Origin: Isoetes taiwanensis
Lineage: Eukaryota > Streptophyta > Lycopodiopsida > Isoetales > Isoetaceae
NCBI GenBank assembly: GCA_021234155.1
Contig: JAJEKV010000001.1
Coordinates: forward strand, 23,175,189 to 23,239,188
Direction: 5' to 3'
DNA length: 64,000 nucleotides
The position numbers and the translations under genes were made by a program. Positions within the stretch are counted from its first letter, which is position 1; each line of letters opens with the position of its first letter. Shown here piece by piece: positions 36,151-48,478 of this stretch. A model generated the notes under the pieces. The model saw nothing but the letters and a program-made list of their open reading frames with translations. It searched no databases and was not told where the DNA came from.

Positions 36151-36259
36151 TAACGGCCACCCCTAGGGCACATCATCCAACCGGACATGTGACCACACAC
36201 CACACTATATTGCTTGGTTGGGCCATGCCCCCAACCAATACATTGCAAGTATCTATTCA
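35792..36259 (-). mobile_element. tRNA-SINE dimer, copy 1
   Basis: It is flanked by the 15-bp direct repeat GCAAGTATCTATTCA (35,792-35,806 and 36,245-36,259). On the minus strand the complete unit has a tRNA-like head (TCTTGGTCTAGTGGTAAC, 36,092 downward), a body with a GTGTGTGGTCACATGT motif, and a tail of AAAATACT, (CTAT)n and (CT)n ending near 35,822. A 5'-truncated second body (36,146-36,244) is joined through another (CT)n tract. Confidence 0.75.
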
Positions 36260-36271
36260 CCATCGCTTTTT

Positions 36272-36272
36272 C

Positions 36273-36350
<78 letters not shown>

Positions 36351-36368
36351 TATATATATATATATATA

Positions 36369-36412
<44 letters not shown>

Positions 36413-36420
36413 TATATATC
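36272..36420. repeat. (GA)n-(TA)n microsatellite
   Basis: An almost pure GA tract to about 36,348 is followed by TA dinucleotides to about 36,419. The copy 2 counterpart (60,645-60,763) is GA only. Arg/Glu and Ile/Tyr repeat frames here are artefacts. Confidence 0.95.
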
Positions 36421-37589
36421 AATCCTTTAATTTATATAAATAATGGTATAACCCTAACATGAGAGATGGGGAAGAGATTTTCATCGAGATTCTCAATGCT
36501 AACCAAACCAAACACCAGCCTTAATTTTAGTTGCTGCTCTCGAAAACTCTTTCCAAAAATGTTTCCCCACAATCAATACCATTTCCCACTGTTTCTTGAT
36601 CTTCAAAAGTCAATTCTTAAGTACTTGCCCAAGTCCCCACCACGAATTGGCCGATTACGATCGGTATTCATCGATCCACGCGCAAGCATTTGCATTATGT
36701 TTTTTGTGCATTCGCTTTCATTAATTTACGACCGTCAATTTAGCAAGAAGAAGCCGGTTTTTCATCTCCCAATCCCGACCAAAGAACCCACGAAGTCGGG
36801 TTATGTCTCACAAGCTTATTCATTCTGCGGCTTGATGGGAGACCATTAAGCTTTTATTGAATGGGCGTTAGTGTGGATCAGAGGTTTTTGGAATGGGCAG
36901 ACAAGTGCATAAACAACCGACAGCATATGGAGTGTGGTCTATGTGAAGCTCACGAGAAATGGGGTGCCTCCATGAAATTAAGATCCAACCTTCCATGTGA
37001 TGCGTGGTCCCCTTCTATGCGCGACCGACTCTCCTTCACTTTTTTTTTGTTATGCATTTTCTTTTTTTAAAAATGCTCTCAGTTCAAATTAAATGGCATT
37101 GGCTGCCATTTTTTTTTCTCATATGATTGTTCGAACCGACTGATTTGAAAACAAATGCCAATGTCTATTCATGCAGATTTCCTCGGGTATCATTGAAGGT
37201 GTCTGCGACTTTTTTTTAGTATAGTGAAGTCATTTGACTCACTTAGAAATGTTCTGGCAGCTCAAATGCTCAAATATTTTGAAATCGGCTTCATATGCCC
37301 ATGTAATCTTTTTATGAATATAAACTCTTATCAAAAACTTGTTTTGTGTACAAATGATTTTTCCTAGTATTATTCTAAGTTCTGTCATTGTGAAGTCCAC
37401 CGGGACTCACTGAATTCAGAACAGGTTGTTCGGTATTTCCAAGTGAAATGTTTTGAGGCTCTAAATGGAAACTTAGCTCTAAACTCAATCACTTATTCAT
37501 CATAATGTAAGAAATGCCCTGACAAATAAGTAAAAGATGGCTAGATTGGATAAGAATTGACTTTTGAATTTAATATTTATTGTCTACAA
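36421..37589. other. Region downstream of the transposase tail, no gene assigned
   Basis: It corresponds to 60,800-61,990 in copy 2. A plus-strand coding-like stretch (GVSVDQ, then EWA) is shared but broken differently in each copy. I do not recognise it. Confidence 0.35.
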
Positions 37590-37697
37590 AAAACAATCAT
37601 AGGATCACATGTCCATCCAGATTTTCCGGCGCACGCAATTCATTTGATCACCTTGTTTTTAATGACACCATTCATAACCTGTTTTCATAGTAGTAAA
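37590..37697 (-). pseudogene. Orphan 3' tail of Harbinger transposase at the junction
   Basis: It matches the last ~35 codons of the transposase at 61,989-62,097 (TTCATAGTAGTAAATTGG in both). At 37,697/37,698 it passes directly into the start of duplication unit 2 instead of into the rest of the transposase. Confidence 0.9.
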
Positions 37698-38557
37698 TTG
37701 GATTCAAATCCAGACGTCGAATTTAGGGCTCGATGCACAAGCGGACACACCCTATAACTTTATAATATAGGATATCCATGCAGTTGGGAATAAGCAGATA
37801 ATTGGCAAGCGGGCAAAAAGTTGCTCGTACATCATAAAGGATAGCAACAATAATCAACAATAATCAACAATAAAGAAATCAAAGAGATATACCCTTGCTG
37901 ATTTTGACTCCACAGAGATGTATTTTGTCGCTTCCAGCATATCCTTAAATGTGTTACAGCAAAGCGTAGCCCGAAATATTTTGCAAAAAGGTGATGCTTG
38001 CAAATTACATGGTTTCTAAAAATAGTTCTTGTCTACATGTAGCAGCATTTCATTCATCATCTTGGATTCAATACATAGCTTATACAGCATTTATACTTAA
38101 ACATACAGGTACAGACCCAATTGCGAGGTCTTTGACCGCATGAAGAAAAGAATGCAGGTGTAACAGCTATCCATTTACTATCATTTTCCTGTTTTACTTA
38201 ACATCCTTACGCGCATGTGCCGCATAACAAGCATTTGTTACTAAGAAAACAAATCTGGCAACAGAAGAGAATTGAATTACCTGATATAAAGAGAACCTGA
38301 TAAAAATCAAAGAAACTGATTTCTGGCGGGAACGGGTTCATACTAACTGGCAATAAGCTTTTTGAAGAGGTCCAATGAATTTTGTAGGTCTTAGCTGATT
38401 TTATCCCAAAGCCTACAGACACACAAAAGTTGTTACTAATTTTCAATTCCTTGTAGTGCTAACAAAACAGAGAGATTAGCAATAACTGAAATTATTTAAA
38501 GAAAAAAGAATATTACTTGGGTTCCTTACTTGGAAATTTCTGAGCATACACTGCCAT
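37698..38557 (-). pseudogene. 5' part of the unrecognised gene, copy 2
   Basis: Counterparts of exons 1-3 (ATG at 38,557, exon 3 donor near 37,893) are present with small indels. The downstream exons are absent because the duplication starts within the gene. The next same-strand sequence is the transposase tail. Confidence 0.75.
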
Positions 38558-39082
38558 CTTCCCATTCTGTAAAGAGCGAGATTTGAAAGAAGTACAGCTG
38601 GGGTGCGGTACTTAGTAGCCTCTAGCAAACCACTTCAACTGAACCATGCCTCTCTGGCTGCTCTAGCCACGGCCTGCTCTGATCCAAGTCGCACCGTACT
38701 CCATAACTTTACCTTTCCAGCTTTAGCAGGCTTTTTTGTGTTAAATCCCACAATGGAATTCAATTAAATCAATCAAATCCTGGCCTCCCCACCAGTCTGG
38801 GAACTGGGTCCCTTACTTACAATAAAACTTTATAATATAGGATAGGATACTGCCGTCCATTTTGAGGTTGTATAGATTAATAATAAGAGAAACGATGTAC
38901 ATCATTTTTGTATGAACACAAGTAGAAAATGCACAGCAATTTGAAGTTTCCCATGCAACCCACCAAAAATGAAACATCATGGCCAGGATACTTATATAAG
39001 AAGGCAGGGGTCTCGGAGGCAGAAATGTATGTTGTTTTGTTAAAGAAGTATGAGACCTAAGCCAGACGCAAAGGCATCACTT

Positions 39083-40714
39083 TTACATATGTTTTTCTTC
39101 TGTCCTTTGTGCCGTACTGATTGGTAATTTATACCAGCCTTTTGTAATACAAATGCCGACAATCGCGCATCAAACCCGTAATGTCACCTCGAACACCAAA
39201 ATATTCAAGCTCGATTGTGGAGACATACCAACAGGTTTGGAACACCAAGCATGAAACCCATCAAAGGTTGCAAATAGACATTGAATTTCCCATTCCATTA
39301 TGCCATCAAAACTTTCTTATGACATCACAGGCTGCGTACAGCTCGATGGAACCAGATATTGTTTTGGTTAACTCTGGTTTTGGTGTATTCTCCTGTAATG
39401 CAAATGTGGCTATCATGGCTATAGTCCGGGATACTATGATGATATAAGCCCTGCAAACTTCTATAGGTGCACTCTAAAAAAGACAACAAGCTGCTCGTTT
39501 GTCAAAGCTTTTTAATCATACACATAGCATACTTTTATGTAACGCATTGAGGCATGCTTAAAAATCTGAAATTTAGCTGCAATTCTTCTTTAAAACAAAG
39601 ATTATAAAATGGGTGGGGTTAAGTACAAATGTTGGCTTTTGCTTGAAATCCTAATTTGTATGATGCCTTTAGGTCCATATACTGCTCTAATTACTTCGTT
39701 CATTTTCCATACAGTCAAGGCTTCATAAAGCATCAATAAGTAATAAACTTTTCAATGATTTCAGAACCAAAAGGGAAATAGGATCTAAATTATGGATGGG
39801 CTCTGAAGCCTTCAGCAAATCCAGGTGTTTCTGTATCACAATTGGATATATGAGTGAGACTTGTATCTTATATGACCTTTCTGCTTCTGCAGGCCTTCAG
39901 CAAACCACGCAACCCATATTTCACGTGCCAAAGAATATTCAGGAAAACCATACGCCCCAACCTGATATAATGAAAATACCCATTTGGAGATTAGCCATAT
40001 TTATCATGCTTTGATATACTACAAACCAAAAAACTTATAGGTTGAATTACAGCCAGATCTCTCTTAAGACCAAAGTCAACAGGTGCAAGCCTCACCGTCC
40101 TTTCAAAATAAAGTAAGTAACTGCAAAATGAAGAACTCTACAGTAAACTACATGGGACCGCACCAGCCCAGCTTAGGAATAAGTATGGCAATGCAACAGG
40201 ACTTTTCTGCTGCCTATTTTGTCTTCCTTGGAATGGAATAGCCCTGATGATTTTAGTAGTTTCCTCTAGCGTTAGTAGCCAACTATCGATCAAAACCTCC
40301 CTCTTCAGCTTCTTCAAAAGTTGAAGGAATTGAAAACCCTTGAGCTGCAGTCAGGAACATCCGCACCGGGGCAACTTCCAAAACGGCGTTTTTAAACTTA
40401 CACTATCTGACACATCTGCACTAAAACCTGCACGTGCACATCTGCTTGATTTCCAGCGAGAAGGGTGGATAGCTTCGCCCAGCTTTTAGAAGGCGTTATT
40501 GGATCTCAGGCAAGGATGGAAACCACGGCGCCTCTACTTTTGCTTTCCACAAGCAGAAGCTCTAATCCAATGCCACTTACGATCGCCTGTGATCCAAAAC
40601 ATGTTGGCCTGGGGAATTGGAACAGGGAAAGGGACAAAAGGGAGTTGAATAAAGAAACAGAAGAAGCAAGGCTATGGGGAAGAGACACACAATTGCTCCA
40701 GTGAAAATGTCCAT
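39083..40714 (-). pseudogene. TSC10-like gene, copy 2, disrupted
   Basis: All three exons are recognisable (ATG at 40,714, stop near 39,083). There are many frameshifts, and the exon 1 donor that reads CAG|GTATGT in copy 1 is altered near 40,160-40,170. Differences cluster at CTG/CAG sites, so the damage may be a sequence-quality effect and not true pseudogenisation. Confidence 0.8.
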
Positions 40715-43287
40715 GCAAGTGAACCACGAGTACCCGGCCGGTTTCCAAAACTTTCCTGTATTATTCGTCTTGCTCTACCCTGACTAGCGGCAACAGGTGA
40801 GGGTGGATGTGACAAACTTTTCTTCTCTACTTTTCTCTCCATGGTTCTTGTTCTTTCTTTCTTGTGCAGATCGGCATTAGCCGCAGGTGGCGGGATTGGA
40901 GGGCGGGCGTGCTAGCTCTCCCGAAAAAGAATCCAAAAGCAGATATTTGATTTATCTCCTTTCTGTAAAAATCCTGTACGTCTGCTGCCTCCTAAACTTG
41001 CCGCATATCATGATTTCTTCCCAAAATAGGATGCGAGTCAGATGCGGCGTGAAAAGCGGAATCACGAAATATGGATACAAAACTATGGCAAAGTACTCAA
41101 AGCGAACAGGGGCTATTGCTTCTAAGAATGAACAACATATTTTGTACATGAGATTCAAATATATTATAGATTAGGCTTTAAAACATACAGTAATGTTCAA
41201 AATGAAACACAGTTTAAGGGGTATATAAGAAATATCATAGAACATAGTTTATGAGGAACACTTGTGAGTATTCATGACAAAAGGTACCTAAGATAAACAA
41301 TGAGAAACAATGAGCACCAGCATTCCCAAATCCGTATTTTAAAGGTATACAAATGCTTTCTAGCATGTTCAGTATAGCAGAGCAGAACCCTTTATAAATC
41401 TAATCCATAAATAGCATTGACACTAATGAATAAAATCAGAAACATTTAAAAAAAAACCTCAGAAACTATGCATCCTTCCAACATTTAGCAGCTCGCAGTA
41501 TTATGACCACAAATGTGTTCAATCTCAAAAGCCTCAGCCCAAAAGGTCAAATGGAGGCAGAGATGACTTTATCTTCACAGTTAAGGAGGATCAGGGTAAA
41601 CAAATAATGTGAAGAAAGATCTATAATAATAGAAATAAAGTGCGGGATCAAGGAAATACTAGTTTCCAAAAGAAAAATTGCTGTGTGACACAAACAAGCA
41701 GTCATTTGAAAAGGTTAATATTCAGTAACATAAACACACAAGCAGTCATTTCAAAGTTAATATTCGAAGTATAGCTATCTTAGATCAGTTGAAATATTAG
41801 ACAAACATTCAAATCACGGCCTTCTGCTTTGTGGGAGAGCTCAGGGTTTTAGCGTAAAGCTGCTGCAAATCATGTCAGATAAATTGATTTGCTGCTGGTT
41901 CAACTCCATGTGGTATATTTGGGTATAATGCTGGGAGTTTTCCTTGGATTTAGGAAAAGAACCTTTTCTGAAATTGTATAATGTAGGTTTCCTTGGATTT
42001 GGGCTTTTGCTAATGCATGGTGTATCATTTTGCCAAGGGAAGACTGGGACCAAACATTCTTGCACGATCCAAAGAAAAAGCAGAATTGGCCTATAATTTG
42101 CAGCCAATATGTTTTATAATCTGTGCCATGGCAGCCTCGACCTGTACATCTTCTCTTCATATACATATTAAGATCATTAAAGGTTGAGCAATTCTTAGCT
42201 TTGATCTGGAAAACAAATTTGAGATCTTTAAAACTAGTATTATTACAAATCTCTTAAAGCAAAAGGAATACATTGGATATTCTTGCTCTTAAGTAGGACA
42301 AACCAGTAAGACAGACCAGTAAGTAAGAGATGCATTGGAAATTATGAAATGCAGATGGAATGGAAGGATTTTTACCTGCTTAAGGTGTAAGAAATTTGTG
42401 ACTGTAAGAATCCATAGTAGTCTGAATCTGAATCTGATACGTGCTTTGGGTTGGGCGACCTAGGCTCTCACAACCTCAGGGCTCTGGTCGTGAATTACAA
42501 AACCCGTTCAGCCCATGTGAAAGAGATCAAGTCTGCAGTAACTTAAACATGTGAGAGTGATGCAGTGCGAGGAATAATTGTTTCTGGTGGTTTGCGTTTG
42601 GCGTAGGGCATGCTGGCGCAATGCTATATGTAGAAACAGAGGAAAAGTGCTGCTATACGTAGAAACGAGCGTTTGCTCATTGCAATCGGACGCCGCAATC
42701 GCGCATTCCGGCCGGTCGCACTTCCATGGTTAGGCCTGTGATAGCAGGGGATGAACCACGAACACGGTGTTAGGTTTGTTGATCCAGGAAATTTAAGCCA
42801 AGAAGCAGCATAAAAAGGGCCTATACGTATTTGCAAAAGAAAGGGCGTATTTGGCATCCGTTTTACTTACACTATTGTCCATATTTTTATACGGTTTTTC
42901 CTAAATCCGTATTTTCCGCCGTTTTTGTAACTATGCTGCAGATTCGGGGTTTAGGGCGCCATCGCCGGCCTTCAAATTCCAGACGGTCATGCTGCTGCAG
43001 GGCAGCAGAATCTATCCATCACGGTAAATGTCGGACGCTGACATGTTATACCCAGCCTTAAATAGCGAAATCGGCTGAATCCACAAAATGCCGTGTAATT
43101 TTTTTTTTTGGGCGTGGCTATAACGCATATCAAACACGGATATACCACGGATATGCCCGTGGGTATAACATGTCAGCGTCCGATATTTGTGCTCTGCCCT
43201 AAACAGGGCTGGTGCTGACGTCGACAAAATAAACGTGTCAGGAAACCATTGTGTGCACGTGGGTTGGCATTTATTAACGTTCCATAA
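40715..43287. other. Copy 2 of 16.5-19.06 kb
   Basis: It contains the counterpart of the candidate transposon (about 41,010-42,945) and the unassigned coding-like segment (41,841-42,107), with extra indels. Nothing is new relative to copy 1. Confidence 0.7.
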
Positions 43288-43380
43288 GAAGGAACAAGGT
43301 TTAGGTTGATTCCAAAGAAAACAGAAGCAGGGCTATGGGGAAAGAGACACACAATTGTACTTTGAAAATCGGGCTGGTCA
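43288..43380 (-). pseudogene. TSC10 exon 1 echo, copy 2
   Basis: Counterpart of 19,063-19,158 with small indels in the same AAACAGAAGCAGGGCTATGG run. Confidence 0.75.
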
Positions 43381-45090
43381 TAATCACTTTTTCTTCAGAT
43401 TTTGATGTCAAAATGGGGTGGAGTCCTCCGTTTGAAGTCGAAGGCCAGTTTTTGAATGTTTCCCATTCAACGGGAGGGGACTACCCAAGCATCAGTTTTA
43501 TTTGTTGTTCTTCCTCTCTTCCCCAGCTCTTTCCCCTCTCTTTTCCGTTCTTGCCTTGTCTCGTATGGCATCTTGTATGAAATTATATTCACGGAGGTGG
43601 AGGTCAAAAAATTGTATGTGGCCACCCCTATTATAATGTCCATGCCAAAGCTTTGAAGAGTTCCTCGCAAAATAGCAAGAGAAATAAGTATTAGGTTTTA
43701 CACGCCTTTGAGAGAATACAAGTAATATTCCCAGTTCACAATGGAAATTTCATACCCACCAATTTTTAGAGTTCCCGTTGGTATTGGTGTTGGTTCTAAT
43801 GATAGTTCACCACTATCACGAACCCAAGTGGTCGAAGCTTTGAGCCGATATATTTGATCTCTTCTGGTGAAATTTTTGTTTATGCCCGATTGGAGTAATC
43901 AAATTTATGATAAGGCCCGATTCCACTTGAGAGGCATTTGTAGTTTTAAAGATTCATCAACATCCAACCACTCTTCAAATTGTTCTCGATTCCATTAGCT
44001 AAATCAGAGGCCAGATTTGCTATAAAGGGGATTAAAAAATCTTCTTTGGTCCTCAGAGGGAATGTTTAGAGCCGGTCAATCTCAAGGAGGCAAGTTAACA
44101 ACACCTTAAGTGTTAGGGAAGGTCACATGTCCTTTAATTGGGAGTTTTACGATTGGCGGTGTTTTGCCGCCTTTTAGTTCAGGGAGTGTTTTTGCCAACC
44201 GGCTATCTCGCCAAATAGAATCAAAGATGCTCCCTAGTTATGAGATGCCTACAAATGATTGGAAGGAAGCAAACGCCTCACGGGCCTAAGATGCGATTGA
44301 TATTTTGAGTTGTCAAGATATCCTACCCTATTCCTTTGGATCCTTTTCTTTATTTTCATAATTGATGTGCAATCTCAAAGCTAGATTCGAGGAGTTGTTT
44401 TGGTTCTTCATTTGATGACATTTTGGGTAGTTTGGTTTTAAGCTCTTCCATCATTGTTCGAGGCATTTTCATAGCATCTTCCATCAATTTCACGAAACAC
44501 TCTTCTTTTATATTTAGATTTGACGTAACCAACTCAAGAGTAGCGACTCCTTAAAATCGATTGCATTTTGCATTGCATTTTTGGTTATAATTTATAAGGA
44601 AATCAACCCCAATCAACCCTAGATAACTTAAATAAAAAGCGGCAGAGCTCAATCCATTTGTAGTGGCTGGTTATTTTTGGTCTTTGGACACCTCAAAATT
44701 GTTAGTCAAATAAGCGCCCGGAAGATAAAAGCTCCGAAAAAGATGGGGCAAAACCATGTTTTGAGTTTAGAATTGTAGATTCCATTTCAGCGTAATCGAA
44801 AATGGCGAAAAGAAGAGGTTGACCTAAGGCGAGATCCAACCTCACGTCAATCATCAGATAGTTAGGAGATCGATAGTCCTCCTCCCTCAATCCTGCGTCT
44901 GGTATAAAGTCGCCCGCATTGGCTCTGAAGTCAAAACTTTTCGAAATTGGGATCATAACCATTCTCATGCGAGGGGAGAGTCATAGTAATGACCCTATAT
45001 TGCCGATCATTAGATACCAAAGCAAGCAAAACCAATAGTTTGATAGATAAAAAGGGATGTGTACATATCCAAAAAAAACAAAACAAACAA

Positions 45091-45266
45091 CTTGCTCACA
45101 CCAAGCCTACAATTAATATTTGAGTCCCTATTTGAGTGTGTTGTCTTATGCATAGGTACGGTGGTTCTATTGATTGGATCATGATTATCCTCACGAAATT
45201 TTATTCCAACCTAGCATTTGTATCATGCGGCTTTTTAGCTTGGTGTTTCAATAAAGTTTGTATGTT

Positions 45267-45297
<31 letters not shown>
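45091..45297 (+). mobile_element. Polyadenylated retroposon, copy 2
   Basis: Same insertion as 20,865-21,058. The A tail here is about 27 long, the right AGTAACAAAACAAC is intact and the left one is degraded. Confidence 0.8.
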
Positions 45298-45301
<4 letters not shown>

Positions 45302-45534
45302 CAAAACAACAAAAGATAAAAATGTTAAATTCCAATCAAAAAAAAAAAACAAGATGCTACTAACAAGGGGTTGCCCTCGGTGGCCACGAGGTGTGTTGCA
45401 AATTCTTTGTTTTGTAGTTTCATATTGATTGAGGTAAGCAATTGGTTGTTGGTGGCTGTTTTTGGTTGCCCAAAGGGGTAAACCCTTGTTTGATGGTTGG
45501 TTGGGAATATTATATCACGGACTTTTTGAAGGGC

Positions 45535-46665
45535 CGAAAGCAAAAAAAGTTTATTAATCGGATAAAAAGTACAAAATTTACATGTCTCATCTAAGCGTGT
45601 AAGCACAAAAAGATGCCCACGAGAACCGCGAGCACGGAGTACAATGTACTTACTCAGGAATAGGAGACCAACGAGAAATCAATTAGAAGATACCGTTAGG
45701 ATGCATTCCATCATTTACGATTCAAGGGAAGAACGTCGTGAGGTACATCCAATATCTTTTTTAAGACCTAAATCGCAATGTAATAACTCATGCCAAAATG
45801 AATTAATGCTCAAAGATGTGAGGTGTCTGCGACGGCGGCCCATATCGACCATAAGAGCCAACTAGAACCAAGATGGAATGCCTTTTGTTTTTGGAGGCCA
45901 TCGTTAAGGATAGGGCGCCAAGAAGGATGCATCGGCTGATCAATATCTTTAAAAAGCAGAACCTTGTAGCCATCTTCGGTTGAACCTCAAAGACAATCAA
46001 AGAGACAATGCTCAAGAGTCACAACTTGTCCCGAAGACAGAGTGGGTATATTGCGGATATACAGGATCATAGCGATGTCCCGGAGGCATTAACCCGGAGC
46101 ACCTATGGATAACACTGCCACCACAAAGATGCAGAGGACTTTTAGGGTGGAGCAACCTATCCCAAAGCCATGCGCCGTATGCGATGAAGAAAGTGGGGTT
46201 TTGTGGAACTTTGTAGGTGCCACCCATCGACAAGCGGAGGGTCACGGTCTTTGAAAAGAAGCCGATATCTTTGATCACGACAAAGTGCTTGCTTTTGTGA
46301 ATATTTTTCATGACAATCCCATGGCACCCTTTAAAGTCCAACTTGCACTATAAGAGGCAAATTTTTCGACCTTCTCCCATAGACATACATCCCAACGAGA
46401 GGAAGCGAGGAACTTTGCACGAAATTGACCAAGATAGTAGGCTGACTAAGCTTCATACCATGTTTGAATAGAGACAAACACACGCAAGAACCCATCGTCT
46501 CGTGTGAGAGGGAAGAACCGATCTTTGCCAATGGAGGTCTTTGAGAGGTTTGGAGGCAATGGTGCCCACCACCATGGAGTCTCCAATAGGGTGTGGATAG
46601 AGGGGCATGGCGGAAAAGATGTCGACCACATTGAAGAATATTCTTTAGATTCTTGTGTGGTTTAG
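45535..46665 (-). pseudogene. LINE 3' fragment, copy 2
   Basis: Counterpart of 21,290-22,405. The zf-RVT-type reading frame seen intact for 178 codons in copy 1 is here split into several short frames. Confidence 0.8.
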
Positions 46666-47724
46666 GACACACAACATTTTTGAACTATTATTTTTTCTTT
46701 TTCTTTTTAGTTTTTTCCTTTAAAAGCACTTTTGCTTCTAAGATATATAGTTATTTCCTAAATTTTCTAAATGTTCATCAAATGTTAACCATCTTGAGAC
46801 ATTTTAGGATTGAGACGAGTGTGAAACAAAGGGAGCGGTGACATCTTCACTTGGAATTAAGATGATTTTGCAACATAAAGTAAACAGCACTTAACAAAGA
46901 AATTGCAATTTGCACTCCCTAAAATAAGGCAAAAATCCAACTGATCTTGACTCACATTTGCATTTGCGAGAAGATATGGGGGCCATTCAAATCATGAGCA
47001 CATCTTTCTCGACATTCATCAAGCTGTGCTACTATGATTTTGTTCAGTTCTCTCGTCTTGCGGTTATGAATCAAGATAACAAGCATCACAACGGTGTTGT
47101 ACATATAAACCTGAAGCTTTGCAGCTTTTACATCATACCAATTGGGATCATGTAGTAGGGCCCTATATCGAGGAGGCATTGAAGGTTACAATCTCACGTT
47201 TAGAACTAAATTTGTATTGCATTCATTGTCTTTGTCAAAAGATCAAATGGTCAAAAGAGAGCTTCGGGAAGATGTTGCTTTTAGAATCTCATTGCCATTT
47301 AACACTCTTATAGTAGATGCTATATTTTGCTATACATGTATATATATAACGGCAAAGATATAAAGGTAAAAAATTTTATAGAAAGATTTCAACTCAATAT
47401 AACGAGTGGTAATACTTCTCTGGGGAGCAAAAAGACTTGTTTCTTTTACGGATGTAAACTTCTCTTGAAAATTTTGGCGAGCAAAAGGCGTGTTCTTCTA
47501 GAAAAATCTGAGACTTAACTAAACTAGAAGCTTGAACCTGAAGTTGTTTGAAATTCAATGCCAAGGGCCATAATAATTATAGTGATGTTGTCATGGTATT
47601 TTCTTTTCCTCCCAATTGTTATGTTTCTTAATTGATCGAAGGTCATGTCTGTAAAGAGAAGACATGATGAAGATATTAGCTAGAATGATCACACAACAAA
47701 AGAGAAAAGAAGTATTTTTGTTAC

Positions 47725-48212
47725 ATGCATTAAATTTCGGTACCCTTTCAAATAACGATTCTAGCATATACTTTTACTTGGGATCACTAGATGGATTCTC
47801 ACATATAAATGACTGCACGAAAAGCACCATCTCTTTGTTGCTAAAAACAAATAGTCCATCACTTCCAACCACAACGAATTGGTCATCAAGACCAACTTCA
47901 TGCAGTTTCATGGAAGGCTACATTACTAATATAAGGAGGGACTACAAAAGTCCCTAGCTCTATGTATACCCATTAATGAATTGTTTATGTTTTTCACGCA
48001 TCCAAAAGTTACATTAAGTCAAATGCCTATGGTATCAAATCAAGGACACATGAACAAAATTTAAAAATTGAGGTATAGTCTAGTTAGATTCTGCGGATGT
48101 TAAGCCACTAGTAAAAAGCATGCAAAGATATTCAAAATTTGCCTTACCCTTTTTAGAAAACTAGCACCCATATGAGCGAGGGTTTGCACCCTCGAGGGGC
48201 AACTTGAAAATT
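47725..48212 (-). pseudogene. PP2C fragment, copy 2
   Basis: Counterpart of 23,443-23,912. The acceptor of the larger exon (TGCAG in copy 1) reads TGCGTG here, and further indels break the frame. Confidence 0.75.
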
Positions 48213-48478
48213 AGAAAATATGAAGCATCGATACATCTCAAAGCATTTTATATACATCTAGAAGCAAATAGGCTAAGATGCAAATTGCCTTGGATGAGTA
48301 ATCTTCCACCCAAACCCGAGAGAAATCTAAGCTCAATATCACAAAAGATCACGAGAAATGAATGCCCTTTCTTTGATTTTTGTAGTTCGGAGAAGAAAAC
48401 TAAATTGGAACTTATCATGCATGGATTTACGATGGCAATAGATAGTCAAAATCTTCACAAACCTATTTTTCTTAAGCC

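Larger units (their letters stand above)
13555..37697 (+). repeat. Tandem duplication, unit 1 (~24.1 kb)
   Basis: From ATTCAAATCCAG at about 13,555 to TAGTAAATTGG at 37,697 the sequence is repeated, in the same order and orientation, from 37,698. Offsets between matching landmarks rise steadily from 24,143 bp at the left end to 24,400 bp at the right end, so copy 2 carries many small net insertions. All transposons and genes in the unit are duplicated in place. See the findings for breakpoints and for the quality of the base calls. Confidence 0.95.

Noticed and set aside
36189-36462. Arg/Glu- and Ile/Tyr-repeat proteins on both strands
   Set aside because: They are translations of (GA)n and (TA)n microsatellites; the same applies at 35,800-36,040 and 60,450-60,845.
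40465-40748. New ORFs in the duplicated TSC10 region
   Set aside because: They are frame fragments of the copy 2 TSC10 exon 1 and its complement.
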